From NCBI GenBank assembly GCA_029240815.1, contig JARDZO010000195.1, positions 1 to 10,781 of the forward strand: a stretch of 10,781 nt of DNA. Reading direction: 5' to 3'. Each line of letters starts with the position of its first letter. The stretch's first letter is position 1. This document shows, in pieces, positions 9,085 to 10,781 of this stretch. Origin of the DNA: Brevibacillus sp. (GTDB lineage Bacteria > Bacillota > Bacilli > Brevibacillales > Brevibacillaceae). Made by a program: the position numbers and the translations under genes. Below the pieces are notes generated by a model. It worked only from the letters and a program-made list of their open reading frames with translations. It searched no databases and was not told where the DNA came from.

Positions 9085-10359
9085 TCAGTTTACCCAGCCG
9101 CGTATCCGTGACGCCTCCGCCAATCTTTTTACGGCCACCACATAGACAGCCTTGCGCATGTTTACCTGATAGGAGAGTGAGGTATCGTAGGCTTTTCGGA
9201 AGCTTGCCTCCATTTTTTCCTGGAGCAGCTTATCCACGGTCTCCTCGTCCCAATAGAATCCCTGATTATTCTGCACCCACTCAAAATACGAGACGATGAC
9301 CCCTCCCGAATTGGCCAAAATGTCGGGTACCACGGTGATATCCCGCCCTTGCAAGATTTCTTCTGCCTCCGCTGTCGTCGGCCCATTCGCCGCTTCGATG
9401 ACGATCTTGCATTGCAGCCGCTCCGCATTTTCCTTGGTAATGACGCCTCCGAGTGCGGCGGGAATCAAGATATCGCATGGCTGCTCCAGCAGCTCGCCAT
9501 TGCTGATCTTGTCCTCGAAAAGATGGGTAACCGTACCAAACGAATCCCTGCGCTCCATCAAATACGGGATATCCAGGCCGTTTTCGTCGAAGATCGCTCC
9601 ATTCGCATCACCGATTCCCACGATTTTGGCTCCCTTCGCGTGTAAAAAGTGAGCGAGATAGCTGCCCACATTGCCAAAGCCCTGAATGATTACACGCGCT
9701 TGCTCGATTCTGATCCCCTTCATACGGCTGATGAGGTTGAAAATATGGAAAAGCCCTTTGGATGTGGCCGTTTCCCGTCCAAGAGATCCTCCCAGCACCA
9801 GCGGTTTGCCGGTGATGAAGCCAGGTGATTCGAACTCGCGGATTTCACTGTATTCATCCATCATCCAGGCCATAATCTGCGGATTGGTAAACACATCGGG
9901 AGCAGGGATGTCTTTGGTTGGCCCCACAATCTGGCTGACGGCCCGCACATACCCCCGGCTCAGCCGTTCCAATTCCGTCATGCTCATTTGACGTGGATCG
10001 CAGATGACGCCACCCTTTCCTCCTCCGTAGGGCAGTTCGGCGATTCCACACTTTAGACTCATCCAACCAGCGAGCGCTTTCACTTCATCCGCCGTCACCT
10101 CAGGATGGAAGCGGATGCCCCCTTTTGTCGGACCCACTGAATCATTATGCTGCGCACGGAAGCCGGTGAATACCTCTGTCCTCCCGTTGTCCATCCGAAC
10201 GGGAATCCGGACTGTAAAAAAGCGCAATGGCTCCTTCAACAGCTCGTAAACGGATTCCGAATAATGCAATAGTTCGCACGCCTCGCGCAAATGCAACTGA
10301 AACTCCTTCAGTGGACTCTCCTCTTCTGTCTGGATGATCTCTTTCGCTTGCACCGACAT
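9085..10359 (-). CDS. rocG: Catabolic NAD-glutamate dehydrogenase (RocG/GudB type)
   Basis: This enzyme oxidatively deaminates glutamate to 2-oxoglutarate, ammonium and NADH. At 424 residues it has exactly the length of B. subtilis RocG and aligns throughout. Substrate-site residues are Lys79 (GPTKGGIRFHP), Lys103, Lys115 (YGGGKGG) and the catalytic Asp155 (IPAPD). The dinucleotide fold shows GFGNVG at 227-232, with an acidic residue in GDANG (Asp251) suiting NAD. EAANGPTT and ILANSGGVIVSYFEWVQN follow as expected. GAGGTG five bases before the ATG at 10359 fixes the start. Gene order, first in an operon with gabT under a sigma-54 promoter, points to recycling the glutamate made by PatA and GabT. 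It could equally serve arginine use, as RocG does; paralogue identity (rocG or gudB) is not decided by sequence alone. Confidence 0.9.
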   Translation of the reverse strand: MSVQAKEIIQTEEESPLKEFQLHLREACELLHYSESVYELLKEPLRFFTVRIPVRMDNGRTEVFTGFRAQHNDSVGPTKGGIRFHPEVTADEVKALAGWMSLKCGIAELPYGGGKGGVICDPRQMSMTELERLSRGYVRAVSQIVGPTKDIPAPDVFTNPQIMAWMMDEYSEIREFESPGFITGKPLVLGGSLGRETATSKGLFHIFNLISRMKGIRIEQARVIIQGFGNVGSYLAHFLHAKGAKIVGIGDANGAIFDENGLDIPYLMERRDSFGTVTHLFEDKISNGELLEQPCDILIPAALGGVITKENAERLQCKIVIEAANGPTTAEAEEILQGRDITVVPDILANSGGVIVSYFEWVQNNQGFYWDEETVDKLLQEKMEASFRKAYDTSLSYQVNMRKAVYVVAVKRLAEASRIRGWVN

Positions 10360-10405
10360 GTTAACACCTCATGACCCATTATTTTGATGCTCGCTCTAGC
10401 CATAT

Positions 10406-10421
10406 AGCAAGTCATGTGCCA
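10406..10421 (-). promoter_or_regulatory. Sigma-54 promoter of gdh-gabT
   Basis: The minus strand reads TGGCACATGACTTGCT, a complete match to TGGCAC-N5-TTGCW. The predicted start near 10395 leaves an approximately 36-base leader to the gdh ATG. The strong dyad lies 79 bp upstream, centre to centre. Confidence 0.9.
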
Positions 10422-10483
10422 ATCCGTTTGATGATGTAGATTTACCTAGTTAGCTGTCTATCGATTATTCATTGTTGGGTAGT

Positions 10484-10501
10484 CTATGATTTTTTGCATA
10501 G
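10484..10501. promoter_or_regulatory. Activator-binding dyad between divergent sigma-54 promoters
   Basis: CTATGATTTTTTGCATAG is a near-perfect dyad (CTATG-N8-CATAG) and a close match to the patD and ALDH-operon copies. A degenerate partner, TTATTCATTGTTGGGTAG, lies at 10465-10482, again 19 bp away. The centre is 79 bp from the gdh promoter and 82 bp from the rightward sigma-54 promoter, so one site could serve both. Confidence 0.75.
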
Positions 10502-10566
10502 ATTCAGGCCCGTCTCACAACGTCATAGGTGATGGGACAGACGTCTCTGGACGAAACCTCATAGGT

Positions 10567-10582
10567 TGGCATATCACTTGCT
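10567..10582 (+). promoter_or_regulatory. Divergent sigma-54 promoter for the right-hand transcript
   Basis: The plus strand reads TGGCATATCACTTGCT, one base off TGGCAC-N5-TTGCW, with the same C-to-T change as at 7551-7566. The predicted start is near 10594, about 43 bases before the 27-codon ORF. A small palindrome AACCT-CAT-AGGTT (10555-10567) abuts the -24 box. The bases between 10502 and 10554 show nothing else I can name. Confidence 0.7.
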
Positions 10583-10636
10583 AGATGGTTGTGTGCAGCA
10601 AATCACGACACCTTTTTACAAAGGAGGCTTGTACCC

Positions 10637-10720
10637 ATGAGGCACTACATTACACTTATTCCGACACGCAATCGTGCTGCAGGCGGATTGGATCGATTAC
10701 GACTCTCAAAAACCCTTTAA
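10637..10720 (+). CDS. Small ORF, 27 aa, first on the divergent transcript
   Basis: ATG follows AAGGAGG with nine bases between. The product, MRHYITLIPTRNRAAGGLDR and seven more residues, is polar with five arginines and no membrane segment. It matches nothing I recognise. Its TAA overlaps the ATG of the next frame (TAATG), so it may be a leader peptide that couples translation of the following gene. Arginine richness could suit attenuation by arginine supply, but that is speculation. It may also be a small protein in its own right. Confidence 0.45.
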   Translation: MRHYITLIPTRNRAAGGLDRLRLSKTL

Positions 10721-10781
10721 TGATTGAATATTCCCTATTAAAAGAATTAACAACGCTTACAAGACATATGCAAAGGGGTTT
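10720..10781 (+). CDS. Start of an unidentified ORF, cut by the window edge
   Basis: An ATG overlapping the stop of the 27-codon ORF opens a frame that stays open to the edge: MIEYSLLKELTTLTRHMQRG and on. Twenty residues are too few to name a family. They are amphipathic and helix-like rather than a transporter N-terminus. There is no separate ribosome site, so expression would rely on coupling. Alternatively AAAGGGG at the very end is the ribosome site of a gene starting beyond the window, and this frame is chance. Confidence 0.35.
   Translation, partial: MIEYSLLKELTTLTRHMQRG

Noticed and set aside
10555..10567. AACCT-CAT-AGGTT as a repressor operator
   Set aside because: It occurs once, is short, and has no matching copy at the other promoters; it is noted only in the promoter entry.

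Overview
The window reads as one catabolic locus on the minus strand of a Bacillales chromosome. The glutamate dehydrogenase matches the RocG/GudB type, the putrescine aminotransferase matches the E. coli PatA type almost end to end, ribosome sites are GGAGG-like, and base composition is moderate. I think Brevibacillus or a close relative is most likely, but this is an impression from sequence style and not a search result.

Layout in the direction of transcription (right to left): (1) gdh-gabT (10359-7707), ended by a clear intrinsic terminator; (2) a 32-codon hydrophobic small ORF (7492-7394), an aldehyde dehydrogenase (7349-5925) and agmatinase (5824-4892); (3) an approximately 900-bp spacer holding a terminator-like hairpin and two 239-bp long-palindrome elements; (4) patD-patA (3995-1117), ended by a 12-bp hairpin; (5) the 5' part of a CBS-PAS-PAS regulator gene (1004 to beyond the left edge) with its own sigma-A-type promoter. 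At the right edge a divergent (+) transcript begins with a 27-codon ORF, followed by a coupled ORF that runs off the window.

Together the enzymes make a full route: agmatine -> putrescine (agmatinase) -> 4-aminobutanal (PatA) -> GABA (PatD-type dehydrogenase) -> succinic semialdehyde (GabT) -> succinate (second dehydrogenase). Both transaminases turn 2-oxoglutarate into glutamate, and the glutamate dehydrogenase returns 2-oxoglutarate while releasing ammonium and NADH. Carbon enters the TCA cycle and nitrogen is freed.

The most striking signal is regulatory. Each of the three enzyme operons, and the divergent right-hand transcript, has a -24/-12 (sigma-54) promoter. Upstream of these lies an 18-bp dyad with consensus CTATGnnTTTTTGCATAA. 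At the patD and small-ORF promoters it occurs as a tandem pair with exactly 19 bp centre to centre, at 69/88 and 59/78 bp from the promoter centre. At gdh one strong copy lies about 80 bp from each of two divergent sigma-54 promoters. The partial regulator at the left is the obvious candidate activator. The window therefore seems to show a self-contained sigma-54 polyamine/GABA regulon with its operator code readable by eye.
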